Below, piece after piece: positions 1 through 9,399 of a DNA stretch of 40,546 nt. This stretch comes from an uncultured Lachnospiraceae bacterium (GTDB lineage Bacteria > Bacillota > Clostridia > Lachnospirales > Lachnospiraceae), in NCBI GenBank assembly GCA_905235845.1, contig CAJONG010000006.1, forward strand, positions 1 to 40,546. Reading direction: 5' to 3'. Within the stretch, counting starts at the first letter, position 1; every line of letters begins with the position of its first letter. A model generated the notes under the pieces. It worked only from the letters and a program-made list of their open reading frames with translations, did no database searches and was not told the origin of the DNA. A program made the position numbers and the translations under genes.

Positions 1-2
1 GT

Positions 3-329
3 GCGAAGTGTGGCCATGCTCTTTATCCGAGGACTTTCAGTAGCGGGAACAGACTCAGCTGGATATGCAGCGGTGCGAAGCGATTCGGTAAGCAGTTCTG
101 CGATGGCGTAAATGTGCCGGACAGCACTATTCGGGGTTGGACAGTTGATGGGAATATCTACATTTATGAAAAGACCCGGAAACGTGGGATGCCTGAATTT
201 GACTTCTACCGTGAAAGCTACTGGAAAAGAAGCCATACTAAGAAAAAGCCAGAGAAACGTGCGCCTGATATCTCAGAGCATCCTTATAGGGAGTACCTTC
301 ACTGCGCAGAGTGCGGACAGCCGTATTAA
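3..329 (+). pseudogene. Serine recombinase C-terminal zinc-ribbon remnant (5' end outside window)
   Basis: Frame 3 reads AKCGHALYPRTFSSGNRLSWICSGAKRFGKQFCDGVNVPDSTIRGW...EHPYREYLHCAECGQPY*, two Cys-pair zinc-ribbon-like segments typical of large serine recombinases; ends abruptly over birA sequence. Confidence 0.5.
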
Positions 330-447
330 CGGCCGCACGACTTAAGCCTATGCTCTTGCTGGCCTCTTCTCCGGATATGTAATTGCCTCCTGCCCTCATT
401 AAGAGGGCGAGGATTAGATCTTTCGTGGAATATGACAAATTCGACAT
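238..447 (-). pseudogene. birA: Truncated BirA N-terminal HTH (biotin operon repressor/ligase 5' fragment)
   Basis: MSNLSYSTKDLILALLMRAGGNYISGEEASKSIGLSRAAVNTAVRTLRSEG matches the BirA winged-helix start; homology lost after about residue 51; located directly downstream of bioY on the same strand. Confidence 0.6.
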
Positions 448-502
448 GCTTTGATTATAGCAGATATATAGATGTCATAGTATGTATTTTTCTTCACAGA
501 TA

Positions 503-1075
503 TCATTTTATCTGCAAAAGACCGGCCTTCACCAGAATACCGCGAAGCATGGTGCCGAAGATTCCCGACAGGATGATCTTAATTATCGCTGTGGGAATAA
601 AGGGGATGACACAGGCTGTCAGTGCGGCTGAAAGAGTACTTCCGGCAACGACCATGAACCATACTGTGCCGACCGCATAATTGACTATAGCACCGAGTGT
701 AAGCCAGAGCCAGAGAAGGGGGCTTTTAAGACTCTTCTTAACAGCAAGTCCTGCGAGGAATGCCATAATAGGGAAGGAGACGATAAAACCGCCTGTCATA
801 CCTAAGACCTTGCCCAGACCTCCTGTGAAGCCGGCGAACACCGGTACACCGACAGCGCCTAAGAGTACATATATCGTTGTGGAGATAGTTCCTCTCTTAG
901 AACCGAGTACCAGGCCTGCCAATGGTACGGCAAAGGTCTGAAGCGTAAGCGGAACACCTCCCGGAAGAGGGATGCTTATCTGTGCCAACACTGCGATAAG
1001 TGCGGTGAACAAGGCTATATAGCATATATCCCTGATATTAATAGATGAATTGGTATTGTCTGTTGTCATGATCAT
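503..1075 (-). CDS. bioY: Biotin transporter BioY
   Basis: 190 aa hydrophobic protein with BioY-type ISIPLPGGVPLTLQTFAVPLAGLVLGSKRG motif. Confidence 0.9.
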   Translation of the reverse strand: MIMTTDNTNSSINIRDICYIALFTALIAVLAQISIPLPGGVPLTLQTFAVPLAGLVLGSKRGTISTTIYVLLGAVGVPVFAGFTGGLGKVLGMTGGFIVSFPIMAFLAGLAVKKSLKSPLLWLWLTLGAIVNYAVGTVWFMVVAGSTLSAALTACVIPFIPTAIIKIILSGIFGTMLRGILVKAGLLQIK

Positions 1076-1171
1076 TCTGAATGTGAAAATGATTTATCTG
1101 CATCATTTATCACACGTCCCTCCGTTCTTATAATTTTTCAAACCAGAAGTAGTGTAATAGGTTTCGGAGGA

Positions 1172-1204
1172 ATTGTCAACCTAAAAATAAATTAGGTTTA
1201 CAAT
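1172..1204. promoter_or_regulatory. BirA operator-like inverted repeat upstream of bioY
   Basis: ATTGTCAACC-TAAAAATAAATTA-GGTTTACAAT resembles the BirA box TTGTAAACC-N-GGTTGACAA; upstream of bioY. Confidence 0.7.
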
Positions 1205-1298
1205 AGACTCGCGAAATACCATGAATATTTACATATAGAGCATAATATTATATAATAGTGTCAAAATATACGAATAAGTATCAGTTATAGATAGCAAG

Positions 1299-2105
1299 GT
1301 GGGAACTATGACACGGAATATTTCAAAATCAATGGCCGGAATATTGGAGGATATGGAACTCGACCAAAAAGCATATGTCACTTTGGAGGAATTGGCAGAA
1401 CTAGCGAAGAAACACGATGTATATACGAAGCCTTCTCTTATTGCGTCAAGGCTTAAGAAGTCCGGATGGTTACTTCCGACCAGTCAAAGAGGCGTATGGG
1501 AGTTCGCCTCAGCTTCAATTGCAGGACCATATTCGAAAAATGACCCGTTGATGGAGATCAAGGCATTTAGGCTCTTAAATCCAACTTTAGAATGTTATGT
1601 ATGTCTTCAAACAGCAGCATGGGTAATGGGATTGGCAGACAGGGTTCCTGCACACAAGGAATTGGCTTTTTCACAGATGCCGCGGAAGCGTATCCCGGAG
1701 AGCATTTTTGCGTATAAATATAGTCCAACAATTCCAATCAGAGATGTGCGAGGAGTGCCATGCCTTGCACCGGAAAGTATTATTGTTCAGATTGCAACAA
1801 AACCGGATCTTATACAAGTGTGGGGAAGCGTTATGGAGTGGTTGCCGGATGTCGTTTATGAATCTGAGATAATGAATATTCTTACTGAAATATCAGATAG
1901 GAATGATTCAATAAAGAGGAGGACGGGTTATTTATTACAGGGAATGTATCCGGATGCTTCAGATGCAATTTATGATAGTATCCATAGACCAACTTCGAAG
2001 ATAAGATTTGGTGCAAGAAAACAGTCTATAAGAAATGACGAAAAGTGGAAAGTTTCTGATACAGTGCTTCCTTTTTCACCAAAAGAAATGGAGAAGGTAA
2101 AATGA
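1299..2105 (+). CDS. AbiEi-like antitoxin (type IV TA / abortive infection)
   Basis: Winged-helix N-terminus, layout typical of AbiEi_4 antitoxins; 4-nt overlap with the downstream AbiEii-like ORF. Confidence 0.75.
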   Translation: MGTMTRNISKSMAGILEDMELDQKAYVTLEELAELAKKHDVYTKPSLIASRLKKSGWLLPTSQRGVWEFASASIAGPYSKNDPLMEIKAFRLLNPTLECYVCLQTAAWVMGLADRVPAHKELAFSQMPRKRIPESIFAYKYSPTIPIRDVRGVPCLAPESIIVQIATKPDLIQVWGSVMEWLPDVVYESEIMNILTEISDRNDSIKRRTGYLLQGMYPDASDAIYDSIHRPTSKIRFGARKQSIRNDEKWKVSDTVLPFSPKEMEKVK

Positions 2106-3073
2106 TAGATTTTGAAAAGGTAAGTCTTACAGAAGGGTATATTGCAAGGCATACACCTGTGGGAAGTGGTGCCCCGGGTCGGGAAGCTGCAATTATAGAT
2201 ATCGCACAGGATTTTCTGCTATCTTATTTGGAAGACAGTGGGAAAATGGACCAGGTGTCTCTAAAGGGCGGTACCGCTATACGGAAGTTCTATGCCGGAC
2301 GGGAGGGCAGATTTTCGCTGGATCTTGATTTCTCAATTGATGATCAGTATTCGGATCACACGGAACGGACACTCAATTTTGTTGGTGAAATAGATGGCTT
2401 AGAACTTGGACCGTTTTCATATTCTGTCAGTGAACGCAGAAATAAATGGTACATTGGGCTTTCAAGCCCATATAATGACGGGGATATTTTCAAAACTAAA
2501 CTCGATTTCGCATCATACCCGTGGTTGGAACCCCTAACAAGATCCATTGTTTCCTTGCCAATACATAAGCAGTATGGATTTAAACTCCCTCAAATACATA
2601 CGGTAAGGCTGGAAGAGAATATGGCTGAAAAAATAGCACGCTTGAACCGAACCAGCACGGCACGAGATATGTACGATCTTAACTGGCTCTTAGAAACAAA
2701 ACCCATTTCGACCATGATTGATAAAAAGCTTTTAAAACATCTTGTGGTTTTGAAAATATGGGTTGATTCTTACGGGATGCATTATGGGAACATATTTTGG
2801 CACCCGGCACATGAGCCATCAGTTTTTGAACCTGACAGATGGCTTAACGAAAGAAGTCCCAAAGATGTAGATACAGAGGATATCGGAACCCTTGCAGTAC
2901 CGGCTCCAACACCGGAAGATCTAATAAAGAGACTGAAAACAAATTATGGTTTTCTTACGGAACTGGATGATGTAGAACAGACTATTGCCAAATCAAATCA
3001 AAAAGACAGAAGTCTTGTTATACAAACACTAACGAAGCTTCCCGGAAATAGATTAGGTAAGGGTCTTTATTGA
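2102..3073 (+). CDS. AbiEii-like nucleotidyltransferase toxin
   Basis: KGGTAIRKFY...RFSLDLDFSID nucleotidyltransferase motif; EENMAEKIARL...ARDMYDLNWL helix typical of AbiEii. Confidence 0.85.
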   Translation: MIDFEKVSLTEGYIARHTPVGSGAPGREAAIIDIAQDFLLSYLEDSGKMDQVSLKGGTAIRKFYAGREGRFSLDLDFSIDDQYSDHTERTLNFVGEIDGLELGPFSYSVSERRNKWYIGLSSPYNDGDIFKTKLDFASYPWLEPLTRSIVSLPIHKQYGFKLPQIHTVRLEENMAEKIARLNRTSTARDMYDLNWLLETKPISTMIDKKLLKHLVVLKIWVDSYGMHYGNIFWHPAHEPSVFEPDRWLNERSPKDVDTEDIGTLAVPAPTPEDLIKRLKTNYGFLTELDDVEQTIAKSNQKDRSLVIQTLTKLPGNRLGKGLY

Positions 3074-3210
3074 AGAGTGCTTCCGGCAACGACCATGAAC
3101 CATACTGTGCCGACCGCATAATTGACTATGGCACCGAGTGTAAGCCAGAGCCAGAGAATGTAATAGGTTTTGGAGGAATTGTCAACCTAAAAATTAATTA
3201 GGTTTACAAT
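3074..3210. repeat. Partial duplicate of bioY (633-717) fused to bioY operator region (1153-1204)
   Basis: 3074-3158 matches 633-717 with 2 differences in 85 nt by eye; 3159-3210 matches 1153-1204 with 2 differences in 52; intervening 718-1152 absent. Confidence 0.9.
3178..3210. promoter_or_regulatory. Second BirA operator-like inverted repeat (orphan copy)
   Basis: ATTGTCAACCTAAAAATTAATTAGGTTTACAAT upstream of a plsC-like gene. Confidence 0.6.
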
Positions 3211-3335
3211 TAGGTTTGCTTAACATGAAGTACATAAATGCGTTTATTTGTGGTATAATCTAAAAGTGTGTAAAATATACGGAAGAAGTGCGCAGTAATT
3301 ACAGACAGTTCGGACTGCGCCGTGCAGAGATCAAG

Positions 3336-4100
3336 ATGCTTAGATTCTATTGTTTGGTCGTTTTTTCGATCTTTTTGATAATCTACTATATCCTTAAAGC
3401 GGATTACTATGTGAGGCATGAGGATAAATACGACGAATACGAGAGGTACTCCCTTGCACTCGATATCATACATGATGTGAAGAAGAGGGGGAGGATATCC
3501 ACGGTATCCTACGGGGAGGAGAAGCTTCCCAAGGACGGTGGCTATGTCATGTATGCCAATCATCAGGGTAAGTACGATGCGTTGGGGATCATGGATTCGC
3601 ACAAGGAGCCGTGTTCTGTCATCATGGATGCCGAACGCTCGAAGATGCCCTTAGCGGATCAGGTAATGAGCCTTGTGGATGGTGTGAGGCTTGACAGGAC
3701 CGACTTCCATAAGCAGGTGAAGGCGCTTAAGAAGATGACGGAGGATGTGAAGGGCGGCAGGAGATTCATATATTTCCCGGAGGGAGGCTACAGACGCAAC
3801 GGCAATAAGCTTCAGGACTTCCTGCCCGGAGCCTTCAAGGTAGCCAAGAATGCAGGTGTACCCATAATCCCGGTGGCGCTGTATGACTCGCATCTGCCCT
3901 TTGACTATAATTCCTATCGCAAGGTGACTACACAGGTATGCTTCATGGATCCCATATATTATGAGGAATATGCGGATATGTCCACCAAGGAGATAAGTGA
4001 GCTTGTGAAGGCACGTATAGAAGAGAAGCTTGATGAGCTTGAGGAGAACCGCAGGAACAACGGCTGGAATATGTGGGTTCCGAAGTATAAGAACTGCTGA
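3336..4100 (+). CDS. 1-acyl-sn-glycerol-3-phosphate acyltransferase family (PlsC-like)
   Basis: N-terminal TM, NHQGKYD (HX4D), FPEGGYRR and VPIIPVAL motifs; alternative start at 3288. Confidence 0.8.
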   Translation: MLRFYCLVVFSIFLIIYYILKADYYVRHEDKYDEYERYSLALDIIHDVKKRGRISTVSYGEEKLPKDGGYVMYANHQGKYDALGIMDSHKEPCSVIMDAERSKMPLADQVMSLVDGVRLDRTDFHKQVKALKKMTEDVKGGRRFIYFPEGGYRRNGNKLQDFLPGAFKVAKNAGVPIIPVALYDSHLPFDYNSYRKVTTQVCFMDPIYYEEYADMSTKEISELVKARIEEKLDELEENRRNNGWNMWVPKYKNC

Positions 4101-4113
4101 TGTGTGGCAGAGT

Positions 4114-4175
4114 TATGTCAACCACAGCCGGAACGCAATAACGTGTTATGTAAACCGTATGTCAACCACAGCCGG
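4114..4175. repeat. Pair of 18-bp direct repeats TATGTCAACCACAGCCGG
   Basis: Identical copies at 4114-4131 and 4158-4175, 44 bp apart, upstream of the sirtuin gene. Confidence 0.8.
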
Positions 4176-4213
4176 GATAATTGTGTACCACAGCATAGAA
4201 GGAGGGTATAGGA

Positions 4214-4963
4214 ATGTCGGAAGAGATAAGAGAACTTGCTGATATACTTAAGGAAAGCGATAATATCGTATTCTTCGGCGGAGCCGGAGTGAGTACGGAA
4301 TCCGATATACCGGACTTCAGGAGCTCTAACGGTCTGTGGAATGAGAAGCTTAAGATCAATTTCACGCCGGAGCAGCTTGTATCCCATACCTTCTATATGA
4401 GATATCCGGAAGAATTCTTCACATTTTATAAGGACAAGCTTATATATCCGGATGCCAAGCCCAATGCCGCACATCTGGCACTGGCTCGCCTTGAGCAGAT
4501 GGGTAAGCTTAAGGCCATAGTCACACAGAATATAGACGGACTGCATCAGGCAGCAGGCTCTAAGACGGTATATGAGCTTCATGGCTCTGTACTTCGCAAT
4601 TACTGTGAGGAATGTCAGGCCTTCTATGATGAGAAGTTCATCTTAGCCTCCGAGGGCGTTCCCACATGTCCTAAGTGCGGTGGCAGGGTTAAGCCCGATG
4701 TGGTACTATATGAGGAAGGCCTTGACCAGAATATGATCAACCGCTCCGTGGAAGCCATAGAAGCGGCCGATACCCTTATAATAGGCGGAACCTCGCTTGT
4801 GGTATATCCGGCAGCGGGACTTATACAGTACTTTAACGGCAGGCATCTTATACTTATCAATAAGAGCGAGACTAATGCCGACAGGAAGGCAGATCTGGTC
4901 ATTCATGACTCCATCGGCAAGGTTTTTAAGGAAGCTTTGGAGCTTTTGGGAGAGAGTATATAG
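4214..4963 (+). CDS. cobB: NAD-dependent protein deacylase, SIR2 family
   Basis: FFGGAGVSTESDIPDFRSS, TQNIDGLHQAAGS, CEEC...CPKCGG zinc site. Confidence 0.9.
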   Translation: MSEEIRELADILKESDNIVFFGGAGVSTESDIPDFRSSNGLWNEKLKINFTPEQLVSHTFYMRYPEEFFTFYKDKLIYPDAKPNAAHLALARLEQMGKLKAIVTQNIDGLHQAAGSKTVYELHGSVLRNYCEECQAFYDEKFILASEGVPTCPKCGGRVKPDVVLYEEGLDQNMINRSVEAIEAADTLIIGGTSLVVYPAAGLIQYFNGRHLILINKSETNADRKADLVIHDSIGKVFKEALELLGESI

Positions 4964-5040
4964 ACACAGGAAGGAAGCATAACATAATATTCAGTCATAT
5001 CTAAGCTTCATTATCATAACTTTAAGGGGAGTTAGGATAT

Positions 5041-6891
5041 ATGAAAGTAAGTGTTAAGCAACATATCTATACGATTGTAGCCATTCTGACAGGATTGCTG
5101 TTGGGGGTACTGGCGACTGTCAATCCTTTTTATGCGCTTGATGCTTATCTGACCGATGGACTGTATACCCGATTTACCGGTCCGTCGTCTGATATCATCA
5201 TCATAGGAGTCGATGAAGAGACTCTTGCCGAATACGGCAATTTCAATCTCTGGTCAAGGGAAAAATCAGCAGCTCTGCTTGAATATCTCTATGAAGATAC
5301 CGACAACGCCCCGGCGGTCGTCGGCATGGACTTCATGTTCATAAGCGACTATGATGAGCAGACGGATGCAAGACTTGCAGAGGCAGCCGTCGGCAATACC
5401 GTCATGGGAACCAATCTGGTATACAGAGGTGCCTTAGAGCGTGATGCTTCCGGAAGACTCATATACAATACGGAGCATATAGCGGATATAGAGGTTCCTT
5501 ATGATAAGCTGGCTAAGGTCGCCACACTTGGCTTTACCAATGCCTGCATAGCTTCTGACGGTTGTGTCAGGTACGCCATGCTTGATGTGAACGTACCGGA
5601 GGAGATAAGAGAGAGCAATTCGGACAATTCCATCGGTAAGGGCAGCCATGACAGTTTCGCCAAGGCAGTACTTGACGCATATACGGAGGTAACTCCCGTA
5701 AGAACCGATTCTAAGGGTCAGTTCCAGTTCATGTATTCGGGTAAAACAGGAGAGTTCCAGCATGTATCCATGCGCGCGGTTCTTGCAGGAGAGGTGCCGC
5801 ATACTGCTTTTAAGGATAAGATAGTACTCGCAGGTGCGTATGCACCGGGCTTTCAGGATGCATATAAGCCGGCGGCAGACCGTGGGAAGAGCATGTACGG
5901 TGTGGAGATACACGCCAATATCATTCAGGCTCTTATGGAGCATAAGACCATGGTTCCCATAGGTCGTCCGGTACTTACACTTCTTACGTTCATATTTATC
6001 GCAGGCTTCCTTATCTTTGCAAGGAAGAGGAAGCTGTCAGTGATACTCATAGTATCAGCACTCACGGCGGGAGTGTATATACTCCTTGGCAGAATACTTG
6101 CAACAGTGGGGATTGGCGGAAGCCATCTGTACATACCCTGTGCCTATGTGCTTATCACCCTTGTCATAGCAGACATATACTTTATCATTGAGAAATACGT
6201 GCTTGAAAGGATAAGAAGGAAGCATACCCTCGATGTGTTCAAGAAGTACGTCGCACCCGAGATAGTGGATAATCTCTCTAAGAGCGGAGATTTCGAGCTG
6301 CACCTTGGCGGTGAGAAGAGGGATGTAGCGGTACTTTTCGTGGATATAAGAGGTTTCACGCCGCTGTCGGAGGGGTTAGAGCCTGAGAAGGTGGTGGCCA
6401 TACTTAACGAATACCTTAAGCTTACCACCACTTGTATCCTTAGGCATAAGGGGACTTTGGATAAATTCATCGGGGATGCTACCATGGCGGTATTCAATGC
6501 GCCCTTCGACCTGGATGACTACATATACGAAGCCGTGGCAGCGGCATGGGATATCAAGGCAGGCTCAAGGGAGCTTGGAGAGAGACTGTATGAGGAGTTT
6601 GGCAAGCAGGTGGGCTTCGGCGTAGGCGTTAATTGCGGTGAGGCGGTAGTCGGGAATATAGGCTGTTACTTCCGTATGGACTATACCGCCATAGGAGATA
6701 CGGTCAATACCGCTGCGAGGCTTGAAAGCAATGCCAAGGCGGAGCAGATACTCATAAGTGAGGATGTATATGAGAAGCTTCGTGACAGGATAGAGGCCAC
6801 ACCCGTAGGAGAGATACCTCTTAAGGGTAAGAGCAATAAGATAATGGTATACAGTGTGGACAGCATAGAGAGTATGAGCAACAGTGAGTAG
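5041..6891 (+). CDS. CHASE2 sensor domain / class III adenylate-guanylate cyclase
   Basis: N-terminal extracellular CHASE2-like region, three TMs, then VAVLFVDIRGFTPLSE...FIGDATMAVFNAP...YTAIGDTVNTAARLES cyclase motifs. Confidence 0.9.
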   Translation: MKVSVKQHIYTIVAILTGLLLGVLATVNPFYALDAYLTDGLYTRFTGPSSDIIIIGVDEETLAEYGNFNLWSREKSAALLEYLYEDTDNAPAVVGMDFMFISDYDEQTDARLAEAAVGNTVMGTNLVYRGALERDASGRLIYNTEHIADIEVPYDKLAKVATLGFTNACIASDGCVRYAMLDVNVPEEIRESNSDNSIGKGSHDSFAKAVLDAYTEVTPVRTDSKGQFQFMYSGKTGEFQHVSMRAVLAGEVPHTAFKDKIVLAGAYAPGFQDAYKPAADRGKSMYGVEIHANIIQALMEHKTMVPIGRPVLTLLTFIFIAGFLIFARKRKLSVILIVSALTAGVYILLGRILATVGIGGSHLYIPCAYVLITLVIADIYFIIEKYVLERIRRKHTLDVFKKYVAPEIVDNLSKSGDFELHLGGEKRDVAVLFVDIRGFTPLSEGLEPEKVVAILNEYLKLTTTCILRHKGTLDKFIGDATMAVFNAPFDLDDYIYEAVAAAWDIKAGSRELGERLYEEFGKQVGFGVGVNCGEAVVGNIGCYFRMDYTAIGDTVNTAARLESNAKAEQILISEDVYEKLRDRIEATPVGEIPLKGKSNKIMVYSVDSIESMSNSE

Positions 6892-6953
6892 CAGTCACAG
6901 CACAAGGACAGTGACAGGGAGACGGACATAAGATAAGTGACGGGGTATAAGAC

Positions 6954-7769
6954 ATGAAGGCTAACTGGACAGTGATACCTGATCTGAACGAGATAGATAA
7001 GTTCATGACACTTGTGTCGGAATATGGAGTGGCATTCGAGTATAATGACTTCTTCGATCCTGCGGTATATGAGGATGAGAGAGAGACAGAGAGAAGGATA
7101 GAGGCGTATCTTAAGCTTGACAGGGACAGGTCAAGGGATACTCTGCACGGGGTATTCTATGATATGGCACCCTTAAGTCAGGACAGAGTCATAAGGGAAC
7201 ACAGCAGGAAGCTTATGAGACAGTCCATGGACATAGCAGGCAGGCTTGGCTGTAAGGGCGTGGTGTTCCATACGGGTCTTCTTGCGGGGCTTAATACAGC
7301 AGGATATATATCGGGCTGGGTAAACGGCATGAGTGCCTTCTTATCAGAGCTTGCAACGGACTATGCCGACATAGAGATATATATGGAGAATACCTTCGAA
7401 ACCTATCCTTCCATATTCAATGCGCTTATGGACAGATTAAAGGAGCATAAGAACATAGGGTTGTGTCTTGATTATGCACATGCGTCTCTGACGGATACTC
7501 CTACGGATACATGGATGGAGGAGCTGGCACCCCGTATACGCCATATGCACCTTAATGATAATGACCTTATATCCGATCTGCATCTGGCAGCAGGCGACGG
7601 CAATATAGATTACATTAAGTATAAGTCGTTAATGGAGAAGTACGGGCTGTGCAGTGATGATACAGACAGCGCAAATGACGGGGAATGTCATACGGGCATG
7701 CAGATATTGCTTGAGGTTAACGGTATAGAGAAAGCAAAAAGGTCACTTGAATTCATGACGGGACTGTAG
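6954..7769 (+). CDS. Sugar phosphate isomerase/epimerase-like TIM barrel (AP endonuclease family 2)
   Basis: GVVFHTG, YMENTFE, GLCLDYAHA, RHMHLNDND motifs. Confidence 0.75.
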   Translation: MKANWTVIPDLNEIDKFMTLVSEYGVAFEYNDFFDPAVYEDERETERRIEAYLKLDRDRSRDTLHGVFYDMAPLSQDRVIREHSRKLMRQSMDIAGRLGCKGVVFHTGLLAGLNTAGYISGWVNGMSAFLSELATDYADIEIYMENTFETYPSIFNALMDRLKEHKNIGLCLDYAHASLTDTPTDTWMEELAPRIRHMHLNDNDLISDLHLAAGDGNIDYIKYKSLMEKYGLCSDDTDSANDGECHTGMQILLEVNGIEKAKRSLEFMTGL

Positions 7770-7839
7770 GAGCAGGAACGCTTCGATATAATAAATGATC
7801 AGGTTACAGTAGGTTAACATAACACAGAGGGTAACAGAT

Positions 7840-9291
7840 ATGGGAGAATATAATGAAGAATTGCAGGCGATACTTGATATAAGCATCGCACTGTCCGCCG
7901 AGAAGGACAGGAACAAGCTTTTTAACATGATAATAAGCAAGAGCATGGATATATGTGACTGCGACGCAGGCACATTATATCTGTACGAGGATGATAAGCT
8001 TACCTTTAAGATCATGAAGACACTGTCCATGAATGTGGACAAGGGCTCTGACGGTGAAGCGATAGAGCTGCCGCCTGTGGAATTAAAGGAGGGCAATATA
8101 TGTGCCTACTGTGCCATACACAGGCAGACACTTAATATCCCCGATGTATATGAAAGCGACAGGTTCGATTTCTCAGGACCCAAGAAGTATGACAGCATGA
8201 CGGGATATCATACGGGCTCGATGATGGCTATCCCCCTTATAGACAGTGAGGATAACGTGGTAGGTGTATTGCAGCTTATCAATTCTTTTGATAAGGAAGG
8301 CAATATCGTTCCCTTCGATGTGAGTCATGAGAATGTGGTATATGCGCTTGGTTCGCAGGCAGCCATCGCCATATCCAATGTAAGATATCAGCAGGAGCTT
8401 AACGACCAGATGTGGTCCTTCGCACAGGCCATGGCGACCGCCATAGATGAGAGGACACCCTATAATGCCTCTCATACAAGGAAGGTGGCAGAATATAGCG
8501 GAATGCTGGCAGATCATATCAATAAGCTCCATGATGAGGGCAAGGAGGAGGAGTACTTCTCCAAGAGCCGCAGAGATCAGCTTGTAATGGGAGCGTGGCT
8601 GCATGATATAGGTAAGCTTGTTACACCGCTTGAGGTCATGAATAAGGCTACGAGACTTGGCGGCAGGGAGAAGGATATAGAGAAGAGGCTTGAGAGGATA
8701 AGCCTTAAGGCAAGGATAGCGATGCTTGAAGGCAGGTTGTCAGAGGAAGAATATGCCGATGTACTAAGGAAGACCGGGCAGTGCACAGAGCTTATAAGCA
8801 GAGCCAACAGTGCGGGCTTTTTGGATGATGAACTGTATGGTTCGTTAAGCGAGGCGTTTAACTACGAATTCGAGGACGAGGGTGAGAGCATACGGTTTTT
8901 CACTGACGAGGAGAAGGAGTGCCTGAGTATAAGGAAGGGGACGCTTACAGATAAGGAACGTAAGATAATGGAGGAGCATGTGGCCATTACCGCCAGGATA
9001 CTTGATAAGGTTCACTTCAATAAGTACTTCAAGGATACGCCGGTCTGGGCTGCGCAGCATCATGAGTGTCTTAACGGCAGGGGATATCCGAACCACCTTA
9101 AGGCTGAGGAACTTACGACGGATGCGCGCATCATAGCCGTGGCGGATATCTGCGATGCCCTGCTTGCGACGGACAGACCCTATAAGAAGCCCATCCCCAA
9201 GGATAAGGCTATAGATATCATGAGAGATATGGCGTCTGCGGGTAATATAGATGCAAGGCTTGTGGAATATATGGCACAGTGCCTTGGATAA
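7840..9291 (+). CDS. GAF domain / HD-GYP phosphodiesterase
   Basis: GAF N-terminal half; WLHDIGK, TARILDKVHF, HHECLNGRGYPNHLK, ARIIAVADICDAL motifs. Confidence 0.9.
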   Translation: MGEYNEELQAILDISIALSAEKDRNKLFNMIISKSMDICDCDAGTLYLYEDDKLTFKIMKTLSMNVDKGSDGEAIELPPVELKEGNICAYCAIHRQTLNIPDVYESDRFDFSGPKKYDSMTGYHTGSMMAIPLIDSEDNVVGVLQLINSFDKEGNIVPFDVSHENVVYALGSQAAIAISNVRYQQELNDQMWSFAQAMATAIDERTPYNASHTRKVAEYSGMLADHINKLHDEGKEEEYFSKSRRDQLVMGAWLHDIGKLVTPLEVMNKATRLGGREKDIEKRLERISLKARIAMLEGRLSEEEYADVLRKTGQCTELISRANSAGFLDDELYGSLSEAFNYEFEDEGESIRFFTDEEKECLSIRKGTLTDKERKIMEEHVAITARILDKVHFNKYFKDTPVWAAQHHECLNGRGYPNHLKAEELTTDARIIAVADICDALLATDRPYKKPIPKDKAIDIMRDMASAGNIDARLVEYMAQCLG

Positions 9292-9399
9292 TAATTGATA
9301 TAGGTATTGCATAGTACATATAAAGTGCTATTATGAAAAAGGTTTGATGTGTTAAGTGTTGTAGTGTAAAAGTGTAGTAGTCATGAAAGGGAATTTAGG

